The translations under genes were made by a program, and so were the position numbers. The notes beneath the pieces were generated by a model. It worked only from the letters and a program-made list of their open reading frames with translations. It made no database searches and was not told the DNA's origin. From Desulfuromusa kysingii (GTDB lineage Bacteria > Desulfobacterota > Desulfuromonadia > Desulfuromonadales > Geopsychrobacteraceae), in NCBI RefSeq assembly GCF_900107645.1, contig NZ_FNQN01000007.1, positions 62,001-126,000 of the forward strand: a stretch of 64,000 nucleotides of DNA. The letters are read 5' to 3'. How positions within the stretch are numbered: the first letter of the stretch is position 1; each line of letters starts with the position of its first letter. Positions 35,769 to 45,454 of this stretch are shown here, piece by piece.

Positions 35769-35783
35769 TGAAAATGACATTCA
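35769..35783. promoter_or_regulatory. Possible Fur box upstream of fur-feoB
   Basis: TGAAAATGACATTCA matches the 7-1-7 Fur consensus TGATAATNATTATCA at 10 of 14 positions, as counted by eye. It lies 25-39 bases before the fur start codon. This is a weak pattern match. Confidence 0.35.
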
Positions 35784-35855
35784 GAAGCTAAAGGAAGAGC
35801 TGAGAAAGATCAAGAAGAAACTGGTAAACTGCGGAATCAGCAGGTTAAAAAGGCA

Positions 35856-36608
35856 TCAGCCTAAAGCTGGTGGAAAAATCTGATAGAGGAAAGTAGCTAT
35901 CCGGCTAAACATATCAAAAAACAACAAAACGCCGGCAACCATCAGCAAGACTCCGGTTAGGATCTCGACAATACGGATATATTTTTTAAATCTATCGAAA
36001 AAGCTCAGAAATGAATGGAACAACAACCCAGAGATTAAAAAAGGGACCCCCAAACCCGCTGAATAGCTGGTTAATAACAGGATTCCTTGACTGATCCCAC
36101 CGGTACTGCCGGCAGCAATCGCCAGAATAGCTCCAAGAATCGGACCGATACAAGGGGTCCATCCTGCCGCAAACGCTATACCAACGAGAAAAGTACCAAT
36201 AAAACCAGCAGGCTTATTGCGTAACTGAATCCGTTTTTCTCCTAATAAGAGACCAAAGTGAAACAACCCACTCAAATGAATTCCAAATAAAAAAATTAGC
36301 ACACCACCGATTTTTTGGATAATGCCCAAGCCATCGAGTAGGTAAGCCTGAAAGGAGCTTGAAGCAAACCCTGCGAGACCACCGAGAGTGATAAATATTG
36401 CAGAAAAACCAGAGATAAAGACCAATGAATGGAACACAACGGTCCAACGAATTGCGGAGCTGCCACCAGGCTGGTTCAATTGCGCAAAAGATAGCCCGGA
36501 GATATAGGTCAGATAGGACGGTATCAGCGGCATGACACAGGGAGAAAAAAAAGAAAGTAATCCTGCTACAAACGCAATCCAAAGGGTCACATCAGTCCCA
36601 ATTGCCAT
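35856..36608 (-). CDS. ccdA: Cytochrome c biogenesis protein CcdA (DsbD transmembrane family)
   Basis: 250 aa with about six membrane helices. The redox Cys pair are in FFSPCVMPLIPSYLTY (C24) and GWTPCIGPILGA (about C159), the defining features of CcdA/DsbD-type electron carriers, which pass reductant from cytosolic thioredoxin to the periplasm. It starts 19 bases after the thioredoxin-like lipoprotein gene and would reduce that protein. Third gene of the deg-tlpA-ccdA operon. Confidence 0.9.
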   Translation of the reverse strand: MAIGTDVTLWIAFVAGLLSFFSPCVMPLIPSYLTYISGLSFAQLNQPGGSSAIRWTVVFHSLVFISGFSAIFITLGGLAGFASSSFQAYLLDGLGIIQKIGGVLIFLFGIHLSGLFHFGLLLGEKRIQLRNKPAGFIGTFLVGIAFAAGWTPCIGPILGAILAIAAGSTGGISQGILLLTSYSAGLGVPFLISGLLFHSFLSFFDRFKKYIRIVEILTGVLLMVAGVLLFFDMFSRIATFLYQIFPPALG

Positions 36609-36626
36609 AGAAATTACGACCCCTTG

Positions 36627-37163
36627 TTAACCATTTAGAAGAAAATTGATGAGTTCGAAAGTTGCTCCTGATAACCAGTTGCGCCCGCCAATAATCTTTT
36701 CAACAACGACACCGTTGCGATCAATAATAAAGCTTTCTGGGTAGCGGAAAACACCATAAGTATTCTGGGCAACACTTTCACTGTCTAACAATATGGGAAA
36801 ACTATAGGGTGTTTTTTGCAGAAATTGAGTCACGGCCTGTTGACCGTTCTCTTCGACATTGACTGCTAACAAAACTAACCCTTTGCTTTCCAAATCACGA
36901 TGGAGTTGCTCCATAGAAGGCATCTCTTCACGACAAGGGGGACACCAGGTCGCCCAAAAATTGAGAATGACGACTTTCCCTTTAAACTGCGACAGGGTGA
37001 CCGCCTCCCCTTGCATATTGGTCAAGGTCAAATCCGGTGCTACCTGGCCGATGAGTCCTCCTCTGGGTACAGGTTGTTCCGAACTTGAATTATCACAGCC
37101 GAGCAACAAAAAAGCGGTAAGAAGACAGACAATGGAAAGATGAAGTACGTGAGATATTTTCAT
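36627..37163 (-). CDS. TlpA/ResA-type thioredoxin-like lipoprotein
   Basis: 178 aa. A signal peptide ends in the lipobox LLLGC (C23). The thioredoxin fold has WCPPC (C73, C76) after VVILNFWAT, and a Pro in FRYPESFI near 143 as cis-Pro. These are membrane-tethered reductants for apocytochrome c haem sites or other periplasmic disulfides. AAAGG 8 bases before the ATG at 37163 sets the start; a longer upstream frame overlaps the deg gene and is less likely. Sits 10 bases after deg and before ccdA, its likely electron donor. Confidence 0.9.
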   Translation of the reverse strand: MKISHVLHLSIVCLLTAFLLLGCDNSSSEQPVPRGGLIGQVAPDLTLTNMQGEAVTLSQFKGKVVILNFWATWCPPCREEMPSMEQLHRDLESKGLVLLAVNVEENGQQAVTQFLQKTPYSFPILLDSESVAQNTYGVFRYPESFIIDRNGVVVEKIIGGRNWLSGATFELINFLLNG

Positions 37164-37173
37164 TTTATTTCCT

Positions 37174-38484
37174 TTACGGGAGTTCAACGCGGTAGCCAAC
37201 ATTGCCCCTGACAACAGTAAATGTCAACGGTCGGCGTCCCAGACGATATTCAATAACTTGTTTATATTCGGTTAAGTTCGCAACTCTCACATTGTCGACT
37301 TTAATAATCTGATCACCCCGTTGCAAACCCACTTTATCAGCAACCGAACCGGCAATAACCTTATTAATATAGACCCCATCTCTGCGCTGATAGAGGTCAA
37401 AACCAAAAACCCGCCGAGTATAAGACAACTCATAACCTAGTGGCAATGATTCTAACTCAACAATCTTTGTTAACCGTTTTGCTCCACGCAACAAGGAGAT
37501 CTTAAGACGATCTCCCGGGGTATAAGTTTGCCGCAAGGAAAAGTATTGTTCCGGAAAAGCAACGGCAACACCATCAATTTTTAAAATAACATCTGCCTCC
37601 AAGAGGCCGGCCTTTTGGGCGGGCGACCCTGCTTGGATCTCCTCGATCAAAACGCCCCCTGTACCATGTGATTTAACATAGGTGGGGCTAACAGCCCCGA
37701 CAAGAAGCCCCATAAACCCAGGACGCACTCGGCCATGATTGATCAGATCACTCAGCACACGCTTTGCTGTATTAATCGGGATGGCAAAACCTATCCCCTG
37801 AGCCTGCGTAGCCATCGCAGTATTTATCCCAATGAGTTCACCATTAATGTTGATCAGAGGCCCCCCCGAATTTCCGGGATTAATCAAGGCATCCGATTGG
37901 ATAAAAACCGCCGAGTGCTGCTGGTCAATCTGGATGCGTCGCTGCAGAGAACTAATGATGCCTGTGGTGATCGAGTGCCCCAATCCCAGCGGATTACCAA
38001 TCGCGATTATGGTTTCCCCCAGTAATAAATCATCGGATCGACCTAGAGGCAGAAAGGGGTAATCCCCCGCTTCTACTATTTTTAAAATTGCCAGATCAAT
38101 ACGGTTATCCTTACCGATTAATTGCGCTTCAAGTTCAGGTTGATCATCGGACAGCGCAATAAAAATCTTTGAGGCCTTATCGACCACATGTGCATTGGTT
38201 AAGATATGGCCTTCGGCATCAATAATAACTCCTGAACCGAGAGATTGAGTTTTATAACTTTGCGCTGGTAGCAAATCTCGAAAATACTGCTCAAAGATTG
38301 AATCCCCAAAGCCAAAGAAGCGGCTATTTCGCCGTTGAACCAGTTTTTCAGTACGGATATTGACAACTGCTTCCCGGGCTTTTGAAACCGCATCAACGAC
38401 CGGAGTCCGTCTCTGAGCAGCAAAACAACTCGTCGAAACAAAAGCGATAAGGGTTATTATAAATAGCATTCGGCGAATCATCAT
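37174..38484 (-). CDS. Periplasmic HtrA/Deg-type serine protease
   Basis: 436 aa with a signal peptide (residues 1-22, ending SCFAA). The trypsin-like domain has the catalytic triad H99 (LTNAHVV), D130 (NRIDLAIL) and S206 (NPGNSGGPL). Two PDZ domains follow: about 250-345 (GGVLIEEIQAGSPAQKAGL) and 370-436 (GVYINKVIAGSVADKVGL). HtrA/DegP-type proteases refold or destroy damaged envelope proteins. AAAGG before the two consecutive ATGs supports the start at 38484; an 18-codon upstream extension has no ribosome site. First gene of an operon with tlpA and ccdA. Confidence 0.92.
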   Translation of the reverse strand: MMIRRMLFIITLIAFVSTSCFAAQRRTPVVDAVSKAREAVVNIRTEKLVQRRNSRFFGFGDSIFEQYFRDLLPAQSYKTQSLGSGVIIDAEGHILTNAHVVDKASKIFIALSDDQPELEAQLIGKDNRIDLAILKIVEAGDYPFLPLGRSDDLLLGETIIAIGNPLGLGHSITTGIISSLQRRIQIDQQHSAVFIQSDALINPGNSGGPLININGELIGINTAMATQAQGIGFAIPINTAKRVLSDLINHGRVRPGFMGLLVGAVSPTYVKSHGTGGVLIEEIQAGSPAQKAGLLEADVILKIDGVAVAFPEQYFSLRQTYTPGDRLKISLLRGAKRLTKIVELESLPLGYELSYTRRVFGFDLYQRRDGVYINKVIAGSVADKVGLQRGDQIIKVDNVRVANLTEYKQVIEYRLGRRPLTFTVVRGNVGYRVELP

Positions 38485-38848
38485 AATACTCACACCTTTA
38501 ATCGTCAGGCATTGTTTTTCGAAATGGTAGTGGAACATATATCGGGGAATCTGCTATAATTTTACAGTTTTTCTGGTTTCTATAGGGCTGGTGAAACGTG
38601 GCTTTCATTCATATTGTTGTGGCATTCTGTAGAAGAACAACCACCCTTTTGAAGACACTTTTTCAAATACCAGTTACGTATAACATTCTACACAAAGGCA
38701 ACTCCCGTGTCGATGGTAACAGAAAAACAGCTGGAGTAACGTCTAATCTCAAACAGATAATCCTCCGCCAACAATTATTAATACATTTCAACAAGATAGC
38801 AGCACCTGACGGGTTAAACTATCTGGATTGATTGCGCTTGGAGCCATA
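38485..38848 (+). other. Divergent gap with a consensus extended -10 promoter
   Basis: TGCTATAAT (38552-38560) is a perfect extended -10 on the plus strand; no good -35 is needed with it. The start would be near 38567, about 280 bases before the AEC transporter start. Within that leader is a GTG-initiated 77-codon frame (38598-38831) ending 18 bases before the transporter. It resembles no protein I know and has only a distant AGGG. It may be noise or a leader ORF. Confidence 0.4.
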
Positions 38849-39793
38849 ATGCAACCGTTTATTGAAACACTGACCATTGTCCTTCCTATTTTTATCGTTA
38901 TTGGCCTAGGCACCCTGTTAAAACAGCTACGCCTCTTTGATGAAGCCTTTCTCCAACAAACCAACCGGCTGGTCTACGTTATCTTTTTGCCGCTGCTCCT
39001 TTTTCATAAAATCGGTAAAGCTGACTTTTCCAGCTCTTTTAATGCCCCCTTAGTCATCGGATCAACTCTGGTTGTGGCGCTAGGCTTCGCCCTCGCCTAT
39101 TTCTATAGTGGTAAGTGTCAGTATTCACCAGCCATACGTGGCAGCTTTAGTCAGGGTGCTTTTCGTGGTAATTTGGCCTATATTGGCCTGGCGATATGCC
39201 TGAATGCGTACGGAGACGTCGGCCTGACTAAAGCAGGGGTTTTGATGGGATTTCTGGTTCCTGTTCTCAACCTATTTGCAATCCTTGCGCTCCTTTTACC
39301 TCACCATGGTCATGATGATAAAAAGACGCCAAACTTGGTTGTACAAGCGATCCTGAACCCACTGATTATTGCTTCATTCCTCGGAATTATCTGGAGCTAC
39401 TGGCAACTGCCAATCCCGGTCATAATCGATCGGTCTATCGACATCACCACCGGGTTAGCGTTACCCTTAGCACTGCTTGCAATTGGTGGGAGCTTCTCCC
39501 TGAGAAGACTCAAGGGAGATCTAAAACTTGCGGGTATCGCCAGCATTATCAAACTTGCAGTACTGCCACTATTAACATTCTTGATCCTTGTCCCCATGCA
39601 TGTTTCCGGTTCAGATCTGGGCATCGGGATTTTAATTGCAGGAACTCCTGCTGCAACAGCAACTTATATTATGGCACTGCAGATGAAGGGGGATGCGGAA
39701 CTTGCCGGTTCAATCGTGATGTTATCAACATTGGCGTCCGCCTTCAGCTACACGGTGATCCTTTTGCTTTTTAAAAGCTACGGCCTCCTATAA
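38849..39793 (+). CDS. AEC family transporter (auxin efflux carrier-like)
   Basis: 314 aa, almost entirely hydrophobic with about ten predicted membrane segments. N-terminal IVLPIFIVIGLGTLLKQL, central GSFSQGAFRGNLAYIGLAI and the C-terminal LIAGTPAATATYIMALQMKGD repeat are typical of the AEC/MdcF family, which moves malonate, malate or other organic acids in bacteria. GGAG 6 bases before the ATG at 38849 is preferred to the ATG at 38828. Substrate unknown. Followed by a methyltransferase gene after 20 bases on the same strand. Confidence 0.88.
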   Translation: MQPFIETLTIVLPIFIVIGLGTLLKQLRLFDEAFLQQTNRLVYVIFLPLLLFHKIGKADFSSSFNAPLVIGSTLVVALGFALAYFYSGKCQYSPAIRGSFSQGAFRGNLAYIGLAICLNAYGDVGLTKAGVLMGFLVPVLNLFAILALLLPHHGHDDKKTPNLVVQAILNPLIIASFLGIIWSYWQLPIPVIIDRSIDITTGLALPLALLAIGGSFSLRRLKGDLKLAGIASIIKLAVLPLLTFLILVPMHVSGSDLGIGILIAGTPAATATYIMALQMKGDAELAGSIVMLSTLASAFSYTVILLLFKSYGLL

Positions 39794-39813
39794 CCACAAC
39801 TTCCGGGATTGAC

Positions 39814-40407
39814 ATGAAAGATCGTTACCACCCTTTTGATATCGGCAAACGCTTTTCAGTCGTACCAGCAGCCGAATTTCCAGTCGCAAACAACCGGATC
39901 AAACTGGTTATGGATAGGGGCGCTTTTGGATCCGGTGAGCATGAAACCACCCAAAGCTGCCTGGAAATTCTTGAGAACCTTCCTCTACAGGAAGCGCAGA
40001 AAAGTCTCGATCTTGGCAGTGGGACCGCAATCTTAACAATCGCAAAGCAATTGCTACATCCAGGTCAGGCATGGTGCATCGACATTGAGGAATCTGCCAT
40101 CATAAGCGGTCGAAGAAATTGCCGACTGAATAAGGTCGATAATGATATTACTCACGTCTGCGGCACGTTAGAACAACTCGAGGAGACAAATTTCAATCTA
40201 ATTCTCGCTAATATTTATGGGGATATCCTCTTGGATGTTGCCGGGCAGCTGGTCAACAAAGCTGAGACGGGAGCGCTGTTGTTGCTTTCAGGAATATTGT
40301 GGGAATACAACTTTGATGTCAGACAGAAATATCAGAAACTTGGGTGCAAGCTGATCAAAAACTGTTTATTAAGTGAATACAGCACTATTCTTATGCAGAA
40401 AACTTAA
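39814..40407 (+). CDS. PrmA-like class I SAM methyltransferase (short)
   Basis: 197 aa. GAFGSGEHETTQSCL (about 38-52) and LDLGSGTAILTIA (about 66-78, SAM motif I) followed by LILANIYGDILLDVA (about 128) match the catalytic part of ribosomal protein L11 methyltransferase PrmA, which has GTGxHxTT and LANIL motifs. PrmA is about 290 aa; here the N-terminal L11-recognition domain is missing and motif-IV reads NIYG. It is probably a PrmA-like enzyme with another target. Its stop codon shares bases with that of the convergent diguanylate cyclase gene. Confidence 0.75.
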   Translation: MKDRYHPFDIGKRFSVVPAAEFPVANNRIKLVMDRGAFGSGEHETTQSCLEILENLPLQEAQKSLDLGSGTAILTIAKQLLHPGQAWCIDIEESAIISGRRNCRLNKVDNDITHVCGTLEQLEETNFNLILANIYGDILLDVAGQLVNKAETGALLLLSGILWEYNFDVRQKYQKLGCKLIKNCLLSEYSTILMQKT

Positions 40408-42017
40408 CGACTTGCATTCCAGCATACAGTCTTGTTTCGACCCTGTTCTTTGGCATGGTAGAGAGCCTGATCAGCAAAATTGAAAAGCTTTTCCCGATCA
40501 TCGGTGTCTTGCGGAAAAACTGAAACCCCTGCTGAAATATTCACCTGAACCTTAACCCCTTGCGAAAACAACTGTAACTCCGCCACTCCAATCCGTAACC
40601 GTTCAGCGACTTCATACGCGCCGGAAAGAGCGGTATCTTCAAGTAATACGGCAAACTCTTCTCCACCGATTCTGGCTGCCAAATCACCAGTCCTGACAAT
40701 CGTGTTGAGTTGTTTGGCCACTTTCTGGATGACGACATCTCCAAAAGAATGTCCATAGGTATCATTCACCCTCTTAAAATAATCAATATCACACATAATG
40801 AGGCTAAAAGACCCTCCACGCCGCCGTGCTCGTTCGGACATGGCAACAAAGGCACGTTGAAATGCACGACGGTTGGCAATTCCAGTCAGAGTATCAGTTA
40901 CAACAAGTTGTTGAATTTGCTCATGTGAACGGGCAAGATCAATTTTGATTGCGACCTGTGCAGCCACCATTTCCAGCATTTCACGGGTATTTCGGGTGAT
41001 CAAATTTTCGTCATTAGCTGCAATAATCACCACTCCTGATACCGGCCTGTCATCCTGCAATAGTGGGACAACCAAGACCGAGCAGTAGCGATCAAAAAGC
41101 TTCAAACCATTAACCACAGGAGCACGTCCGCGATGAAAAGGTTTTTCTGGCAACGTTCGTCGATATTTAACCACTTGCCCAACCAGAGAATCCTCTAACA
41201 CATACAGCTGCGGATCCTTATCTACGGAATCATCTTCCAAATCAGTCCCAGCAATATAACAAAACTGATGATGATCTTCATGAATCAGACTGATAGCGAA
41301 GATATCTGCGCTTACGATTAACCCGACTGCCTGCCTCGCAGCCAGAAAGACAGATTTCATATCTAATCCAGAATTGAGAGTTTTCAACCCATCAAAAACT
41401 AATTGCAGCGTCCGCCGTTCAATATCCGTAAACAACAAATCTCGTGACAGGGCTAAAGAACGCAAAATTTGTTCACCCGTCGCAGAGATTAATTGTTGCT
41501 GCATCAAAGTCCACTGGTCTGTGGAGACACGATCGACACATAAAATCCCAAAATCTCGCGCTTTATTATGCGAAACGCAACGATCCCCTAATGTCAGGCC
41601 ATAAAAACTACCAACCGGATGAGGGGCTAAATAATATGGAATCGCTGGTGAACTCGACCGATATGGAGCCAATGAAATATGATCGCGATCTTTTAACGCA
41701 CCAAGGATTCCAACTCCAAAGGGGATAACACCACGGATATTATCTCGTTGCTGGCTTGAAAGGGCATAGATTGAAACATCCCCAGTCTCAGGAACAGACC
41801 AGAGAAGGACGGCAGAGGTGGCATTCAGTGCTGAGCGTAATATCTGCAACTGGAGCTCAACACCTTTCTGAAACTGATGAACAACTTTGAGTCGATCGTC
41901 GCAAAGTAACGCGCTATTTTTAATCAGATAAAAGGGTAATGCATTATTGGCAACATAATCTTCATCATCGCAGGTCTTGTTGCCTTCCCCGATCAGCTTA
42001 TTAAACCAATTCACCAT
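40404..42017 (-). CDS. GAF-GGDEF diguanylate cyclase
   Basis: 537 aa, cytosolic. A GAF-like sensor occupies about 205-370 (DMKSVFLAARQAVGLIVSADIFA, VAAQVAIKIDLA). The GGDEF domain follows, with the active-site motif GGEEF (451-455), DYFKRVNDTYGHSFGD and the inhibitory I-site RTGD just before it. It therefore should make c-di-GMP and be product-inhibited. The N-terminal 200 residues look like another, unassigned sensory module. Convergent with the methyltransferase gene: both stop codons use the same TTAA. Confidence 0.9.
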   Translation of the reverse strand: MVNWFNKLIGEGNKTCDDEDYVANNALPFYLIKNSALLCDDRLKVVHQFQKGVELQLQILRSALNATSAVLLWSVPETGDVSIYALSSQQRDNIRGVIPFGVGILGALKDRDHISLAPYRSSSPAIPYYLAPHPVGSFYGLTLGDRCVSHNKARDFGILCVDRVSTDQWTLMQQQLISATGEQILRSLALSRDLLFTDIERRTLQLVFDGLKTLNSGLDMKSVFLAARQAVGLIVSADIFAISLIHEDHHQFCYIAGTDLEDDSVDKDPQLYVLEDSLVGQVVKYRRTLPEKPFHRGRAPVVNGLKLFDRYCSVLVVPLLQDDRPVSGVVIIAANDENLITRNTREMLEMVAAQVAIKIDLARSHEQIQQLVVTDTLTGIANRRAFQRAFVAMSERARRRGGSFSLIMCDIDYFKRVNDTYGHSFGDVVIQKVAKQLNTIVRTGDLAARIGGEEFAVLLEDTALSGAYEVAERLRIGVAELQLFSQGVKVQVNISAGVSVFPQDTDDREKLFNFADQALYHAKEQGRNKTVCWNASR

Positions 42018-42033
42018 CTATCAAATTCCAAAT

Positions 42034-42062
42034 AAAAAAAAGGCGGATCACAATGATCCGCC
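42034..42062 (-). terminator. Rho-independent terminator of sdhCAB
   Basis: GGCGGATCA (42042-42050) pairs perfectly with TGATCCGCC (42054-42062) around a 3-base loop and is followed on the minus strand by eight U. It lies 36 bases after the sdhB stop. Confidence 0.9.
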
Positions 42063-42097
42063 CTTTATAACAAATTAACAATGTAGAAACTCGTTAT

Positions 42098-42853
42098 TTA
42101 TGCATCTGTAGATGTTGGGATCATAGTTTTCAGATATTCACGGTTCAGTTTCGCGATAAATTTGACACTGATCCCTTTAGGACACGCAGCTTCACATTCA
42201 TAGTGATTAGTGCAGTTACCAAAGCCCTCATCAAGAATAGCCTGAGTCATAGCAAGAACACGTTTCCTCGCTTCAGGTTTACCTTGAGGCAAAGCAGCTA
42301 ATTGAGCAACCTTAGCACTGGTAAAAAGCATAGCTGAACTATTTGGACATGCAGCAATACAAGCACCACAACCAATACATTCAGCGGCATCCATAGCATA
42401 ATCTGCAGTGGGCTTAGGAATCAACATTGCGTTAGCATCATCAACACCACCAGTGTGACATGATGTGTAACCCCCAGCTTGCATAATAACGTCAAGTGAT
42501 GAACGATCAACGATCAAATCTTTTTGAATCGGGAAAGCTTTAGCTCTCCATGGCTCGATAAAGATTTCATCACCATCGTTATACTGGCGCATATGCAATT
42601 GACAAACGGTGGTTTTCTCCTGCTTGCCATGTGGGCGACCATTAATGACCTGTGAACACATGCCGCAGATACCTTCACGACAATCATGATCAAACGCAAT
42701 GGGATCTTTTCCAGATTTAATCAACCCATCATTAACCTCATCCAGCATTTCCAGAAACGACATGTCTGGACTGACATTCTTAGCTGGATAGGTCTCCAAT
42801 TTACCTTTATCTTGTGGCCCTTTTTGGCGCCATACATGCAGTGTAAGATCCAT
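42098..42853 (-). CDS. sdhB: Succinate dehydrogenase/fumarate reductase iron-sulfur subunit
   Basis: 251 aa. The N-terminal plant-type [2Fe-2S] domain has CREGICGMC, and the C-terminal domain has CIGCGACIAACP ([4Fe-4S]) and CEAACPKGI ([3Fe-4S]). It passes electrons between the flavoprotein and the haem b subunit. The start overlaps the sdhA stop by one base (TAATG) behind a GAGGAG ribosome site. In Geobacter-type bacteria the same complex is known to work in both directions, so frdB is an equal name. Confidence 0.96.
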   Translation of the reverse strand: MDLTLHVWRQKGPQDKGKLETYPAKNVSPDMSFLEMLDEVNDGLIKSGKDPIAFDHDCREGICGMCSQVINGRPHGKQEKTTVCQLHMRQYNDGDEIFIEPWRAKAFPIQKDLIVDRSSLDVIMQAGGYTSCHTGGVDDANAMLIPKPTADYAMDAAECIGCGACIAACPNSSAMLFTSAKVAQLAALPQGKPEARKRVLAMTQAILDEGFGNCTNHYECEAACPKGISVKFIAKLNREYLKTMIPTSTDA

Positions 42854-44772
42854 TATTTATAACTCCTCACAGCAAGCTTAACTCGTTCAAATTTCAAAGG
42901 TTCTTTATGTAATTCAGGTTTAACCCCAACACCTTTGAACTCCCAGGCAGCAACATAACTGAAATTCTCATCGTCACGCATTGCTTCACCTTCATCGGTC
43001 TGATGCTCAGTACGGAAATGACCACCGCATGATTCCTCACGATTCAACGCATCCTCAGTCAGAACTTCTGCGAACTCTAGGAAATCTGCCAAGCGTCCGG
43101 CATTTTCCAATTGTTGGTTGAGATCTTTGCCACTTCCTGGCACGTTGACATTATTCCAGAACTCATCACGCAGCTCAGGGATAAGCTTGAGGGCATTCTT
43201 CAGGCTGGCATCATTACGTGCCATACCGACATTTTCCCACATAATGTTACCAAGCTGTTTGTGCAATTCACTGACAGTTTTCTTGCCTTTGATTGCCAAC
43301 AATTTGTCAATTTGAGTTTCAACACCTTCAACAGACTTTTTGAATTCGGGGTGATCCTCTTTGACAGCCCCCGGATTTCTGATTGAAGCCAGATATGGAG
43401 CAATAGTGTAAGGAATAACAAAATATCCATCAGCCAGGCCCTGCATCAGGGCTGAAGCACCAAGACGGTTCGCACCATGAACGGAGAAGTTCGCTTCACC
43501 GAGGACAAACAGGCCAGGGATATTGCTTTGACATTCATAATCAACCCACAGACCGCCCATATTATAGTGAGGAGCAGGGTAGATACGCATGGGACGCTCA
43601 TAACCGTTTTCATCAGTGATTTTTTCGTACATATCAAACAAGTTGCCATAACGCTCTTGGATAGTTTTCTTACCAACACGCTTGATAGCTTCTTCAAAAT
43701 CAAGAAATACTCCACGCTTACCTTCACCGACACCGCGACCATCATCACAGGCTTCTTTGGCTGAACGTGATGAAATATCCCGTGGAGCCAAGTTACCATA
43801 AGAAGGATACTTACGTTCCAGATAGTAATCACGGTCCTCTTCAGGAATCTCACTGGGGTGTTTTTCACAATCAGCGGCATTTTTCGGTACCCAGATACGA
43901 CCATCATTACGCAAGGACTCTGACATTAGAGTCAGCTTGGATTGATGCTCACCGTGAACGGGGATACAGGTCGGATGGATCTGAGTGTAACAAGGGTTAG
44001 CTATATAGGCACCTTTTTTGACAGCTTTCCAAATCGCCGTAACACTACTGCCCATGGCATTTGTGGAAAGATTGAAGACGTTTACATAACCACCGGTTGC
44101 CAGAATCACTGCATCGCCCCAATGGGATTCGATTTCACCAGTCATCAGATTACGGACGGTAATCCCTTTAGCAACGCCATCAACAACAACCAGATCCAGC
44201 ATCTCAGTCCGTGGATGCATGGTGACCGTTTTGTTTTTAATCTGCCGTGAAAGAGCTGAATAAGCGCCAAGTAGTAATTGCTGTCCGGTTTGACCACGAG
44301 CATAAAATGTCCGTGAAACTTGAGCACCACCGAAAGAGCGATTATCAAGATAACCAGCATAGTCACGAGCAAATGGAATACCCTGTGCGACACATTGATC
44401 TATGATGTTGTTGGACACTTGGGCCAGACGCCAGACATCGGCTTCACGGGAGCGAAAGTCACCACCCTTAACCGTATCATAAAAAAGTCGATAGATACTG
44501 TCGCCATCGCTAGGATAGTTTTTCGCAGCGTTGATCCCACCCTGAGCAGCGATACTGTGCGCCCGGCGAGGGCTATCCTGATAGCAGAAACAGTCGACAT
44601 TATAACCAAGTTCACCAAGGCTTGCTGCCCCAGCGCCGCCGGCCAAGCCACTGCCGACAACAATAATTTTATACTTTCTTTTGTTGGATGGATTGACCAA
44701 CTTCATTTCTTCGCGGTATCTATCCCACGAGGTATCTACCTGACCTGTAGGTGCTTTTCCGTCTAATATCAC
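42853..44772 (-). CDS. sdhA: Succinate dehydrogenase/fumarate reductase flavoprotein subunit
   Basis: 639 aa. FAD-binding [19 protein letters not shown] (39-57), then the covalent-FAD histidine H72 in [15 protein letters not shown]. The dicarboxylate site is marked by [18 protein letters not shown]. It starts at GTG (44770-44772) behind AGGGGG, 6 bases upstream. The sequence type groups with single-cytochrome (SdhC of about 220 aa) complexes. Second gene of sdhCAB, 10 bases after sdhC. Confidence 0.96.
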   Translation of the reverse strand: MILDGKAPTGQVDTSWDRYREEMKLVNPSNKRKYKIIVVGSGLAGGAGAASLGELGYNVDCFCYQDSPRRAHSIAAQGGINAAKNYPSDGDSIYRLFYDTVKGGDFRSREADVWRLAQVSNNIIDQCVAQGIPFARDYAGYLDNRSFGGAQVSRTFYARGQTGQQLLLGAYSALSRQIKNKTVTMHPRTEMLDLVVVDGVAKGITVRNLMTGEIESHWGDAVILATGGYVNVFNLSTNAMGSSVTAIWKAVKKGAYIANPCYTQIHPTCIPVHGEHQSKLTLMSESLRNDGRIWVPKNAADCEKHPSEIPEEDRDYYLERKYPSYGNLAPRDISSRSAKEACDDGRGVGEGKRGVFLDFEEAIKRVGKKTIQERYGNLFDMYEKITDENGYERPMRIYPAPHYNMGGLWVDYECQSNIPGLFVLGEANFSVHGANRLGASALMQGLADGYFVIPYTIAPYLASIRNPGAVKEDHPEFKKSVEGVETQIDKLLAIKGKKTVSELHKQLGNIMWENVGMARNDASLKNALKLIPELRDEFWNNVNVPGSGKDLNQQLENAGRLADFLEFAEVLTEDALNREESCGGHFRTEHQTDEGEAMRDDENFSYVAAWEFKGVGVKPELHKEPLKFERVKLAVRSYK

Positions 44773-44782
44773 AATAAGCCCC

Positions 44783-45454
44783 CTATTTCACAATGCGAGC
44801 GAGAAGTAGTAATGGAATAGCGATATATGCCAGTCCGTAAGCGATAGCCACAATTTTGCCAATATAGGTCACTTTATCCTGGCTGGAACCAGTGCTCAGA
44901 CCCAAGGTCTGCACCCAACTGGAAAGACCGTGGAATATGTGCAGAGTTAAAGCAATCATCGCCACAATGTAAACCAAGGAGATAAACACTTTCTGGAAAC
45001 TCAGTGTCACCATAGTAAAAACATCCAGGTGACCATCAACCAATGGCAGGTTCTGTGCGGAGATTTCTGGGTTAGTAATCTGCACAGTGAAATGAAGGAG
45101 ATGATAAAGCAAAAAAGCCAGAATAATCAGACCCGTGAAAACCATGGTTTTAGCTGAAAACGTAGTCACCAAAGTTTTTTGAATAGCATAGTTGTCTGGC
45201 GTAGCAGCGCGGTTTTCTAAATAAAGCTGCACACCAAAGGTAATGTGAACCGCAAACAAGAGCAACATGACTAGGCGAAATACCCAGACCAATGGACCCA
45301 AGTCATGCAGATGTTTAGCATAGGCATTAATCGCATCGGCACCAGCAAAGACCGACAAGTTGCCAAGGAGATGGACAGTTATAAAGCCAACCAGCATTAA
45401 TCCGGTCACTGCCATCAGAATCTTTCTTCCCACAGTACTTTTAAACAGATTCAT
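44783..45454 (-). CDS. sdhC: Succinate dehydrogenase/fumarate reductase cytochrome b subunit
   Basis: 223 aa with five membrane helices. It is of the b558 type found in type-B complexes: one subunit carries both haems, with His in helices near [11 protein letters not shown] (about H28), [20 protein letters not shown] and [12 protein letters not shown]. First gene of the operon. A long leader separates it from a candidate promoter. No SdhD is present, as expected for this type. Confidence 0.94.
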   Translation of the reverse strand: MNLFKSTVGRKILMAVTGLMLVGFITVHLLGNLSVFAGADAINAYAKHLHDLGPLVWVFRLVMLLLFAVHITFGVQLYLENRAATPDNYAIQKTLVTTFSAKTMVFTGLIILAFLLYHLLHFTVQITNPEISAQNLPLVDGHLDVFTMVTLSFQKVFISLVYIVAMIALTLHIFHGLSSWVQTLGLSTGSSQDKVTYIGKIVAIAYGLAYIAIPLLLLARIVK

